A DNA stretch of 64,000 nucleotides from Marinobacter panjinensis (GTDB lineage: Bacteria > Pseudomonadota > Gammaproteobacteria > Pseudomonadales > Oleiphilaceae): positions 1,240,001-1,304,000 of the forward strand of contig NZ_SZYH01000001.1 in assembly GCF_005298175.1 (NCBI RefSeq). Direction: 5' to 3'. The notes beneath the pieces were generated by a model, which did not search any database, had not been told where the DNA came from, and saw only the letters and a program-made list of their open reading frames with translations. The translations under genes were made by a program, and so were the position numbers. Below, piece by piece: positions 63,657 through 64,000 of this stretch; the stretch's first letter is position 1; every line of letters starts with the position of its first letter.

Positions 63657-64000
63657 TCATGGGCTCATGCGAGCGGTAATTCTCTCCAGAACCGTGTCAC
63701 TCATATCACGCCACTCATTTTCCAGTATGCCGAGCCTGACTACGTCTTCATAGCTGGATCCAGTGAGATGGAAGTCTCGAAAACATCCCTCTTGCTCAAA
63801 ACCGCATTTTTTGTGGAGATTTATTACCGCAGAGTTCGAACTAAGCACCTCACAATTGAGCTTATGAACCCTAAGCTCTGAAAACGCATACTCTAGCGCC
63901 GCGTACTCCATCTTGGTGCCTACTCCCCTGGCAGCATCCGGTGCGGCGTAAAAGCCCCAGAATACGTTCCCGCCATCAGGTGAATAATTCGTAAAATAAA
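63657..64000 (-). CDS. pseH: GNAT acetyltransferase, PseH-like (partial, runs off the window)
   Basis: At least 114 C-terminal residues are seen; the gene continues past 64000. GNAT features: FWGFYAAPDAARGVGTKMEY carries the acetyl-CoA-binding R-G-x-G-x-K/A-like motif, then NCEVLSSNSAVINLHKKCGFEQEGCFRD, the RimJ/PseH-type block. PseH acetylates UDP-4-amino-4,6-dideoxy-AltNAc in pseudaminic acid synthesis. Its place upstream of the formyltransferase and pseI in one operon supports the name. An apparent ATG at 63911 is internal. Confidence 0.83.
   Translation of the reverse strand, partial: YFTNYSPDGGNVFWGFYAAPDAARGVGTKMEYAALEYAFSELRVHKLNCEVLSSNSAVINLHKKCGFEQEGCFRDFHLTGSSYEDVVRLGILENEWRDMSDTVLERITARMSP

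Overview
The window looks like a chromosomal segment of a motile, Gram-negative marine gammaproteobacterium, most like Marinobacter or a close relative. The pointers are an fxsA-groES-groEL order with a sigma-32-type promoter, an MvaT-type (Pseudomonadales-style) nucleoid protein, sigma-28 flagellar promoters, AmpG, YajQ and a GC-rich core with many REP elements. This assignment rests on gene content read by eye, not on a database search.

Layout. (1) 0-11 kb, core genes: groEL, groES, fxsA, a FabG-like SDR, a REP-associated transposase (RAYT), an alkyltransferase-like DNA-lesion binder, ampG, yajQ, a response regulator with a degenerate GGDEF, an AraC regulator and argG. (2) 11-23.6 kb, flagellar filament locus: flagellin A-flaG-fliD-fliS on the minus strand, then divergently flagellin B, a Maf-type flagellin glycosyltransferase, a third flagellin reduced to a pseudogene, and a TPR protein with a methyltransferase-like region. 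(3) 23.6-28.8 kb: exonuclease I, an unknown secreted protein, a REC-CheC protein coupled to a PAS-GGDEF cyclase, and mvaT. (4) 29-64 kb, one long minus-strand surface-polysaccharide region. Read in the direction of transcription it holds pseudaminic-acid-type genes (pseH, formyltransferase, pseI, PIG-L deacetylase, a glycosyltransferase), Wzz/Wzi/Wza-type export genes, dTDP-3-acetamido-sugar genes (rfbB, rfbA, fdtA, fdtC, fdtB), wzx, wzy, GDP-fucose genes (gmd, fcl), glycosyltransferases, an initiating phosphoglycosyl transferase, manB (broken) and manC, a WbpM-type dehydratase, a beta-CASP metallo-beta-lactamase protein and a UDP-HexNAc dehydrogenase. The stretch from about 41.5 to 48 kb is clearly AT-rich and looks acquired.

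The genes fit a surface-glycan programme. UDP-, GDP- and dTDP-activated deoxysugars feed a Wzx/Wzy O-antigen or capsule pathway with its export apparatus. A pseudaminic-type nonulosonic acid, possibly N-formylated, is made at the right end, and a Maf transferase beside the flagellin genes could place it on the flagellum.

The most unusual layer is repeat DNA. At least 22 REP hairpins (clamp GTCGGATTA/TAATCCGAC) share the window with a single RAYT gene. Some supply stop codons, and four hairpins at three sites sit in frame inside genes (a beta-CASP protein, rfbB, wzz). The RAYT neighbourhood is bracketed by two inverted copies of a different 83-87 bp hairpin, whose core is conserved while its outer arms differ but stay self-complementary. 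A third structure, a 106-bp cruciform with two inner hairpins, lies between araC and argG. REPs are absent from about 31.8 to 52.9 kb, which matches the acquired part of the glycan cluster.
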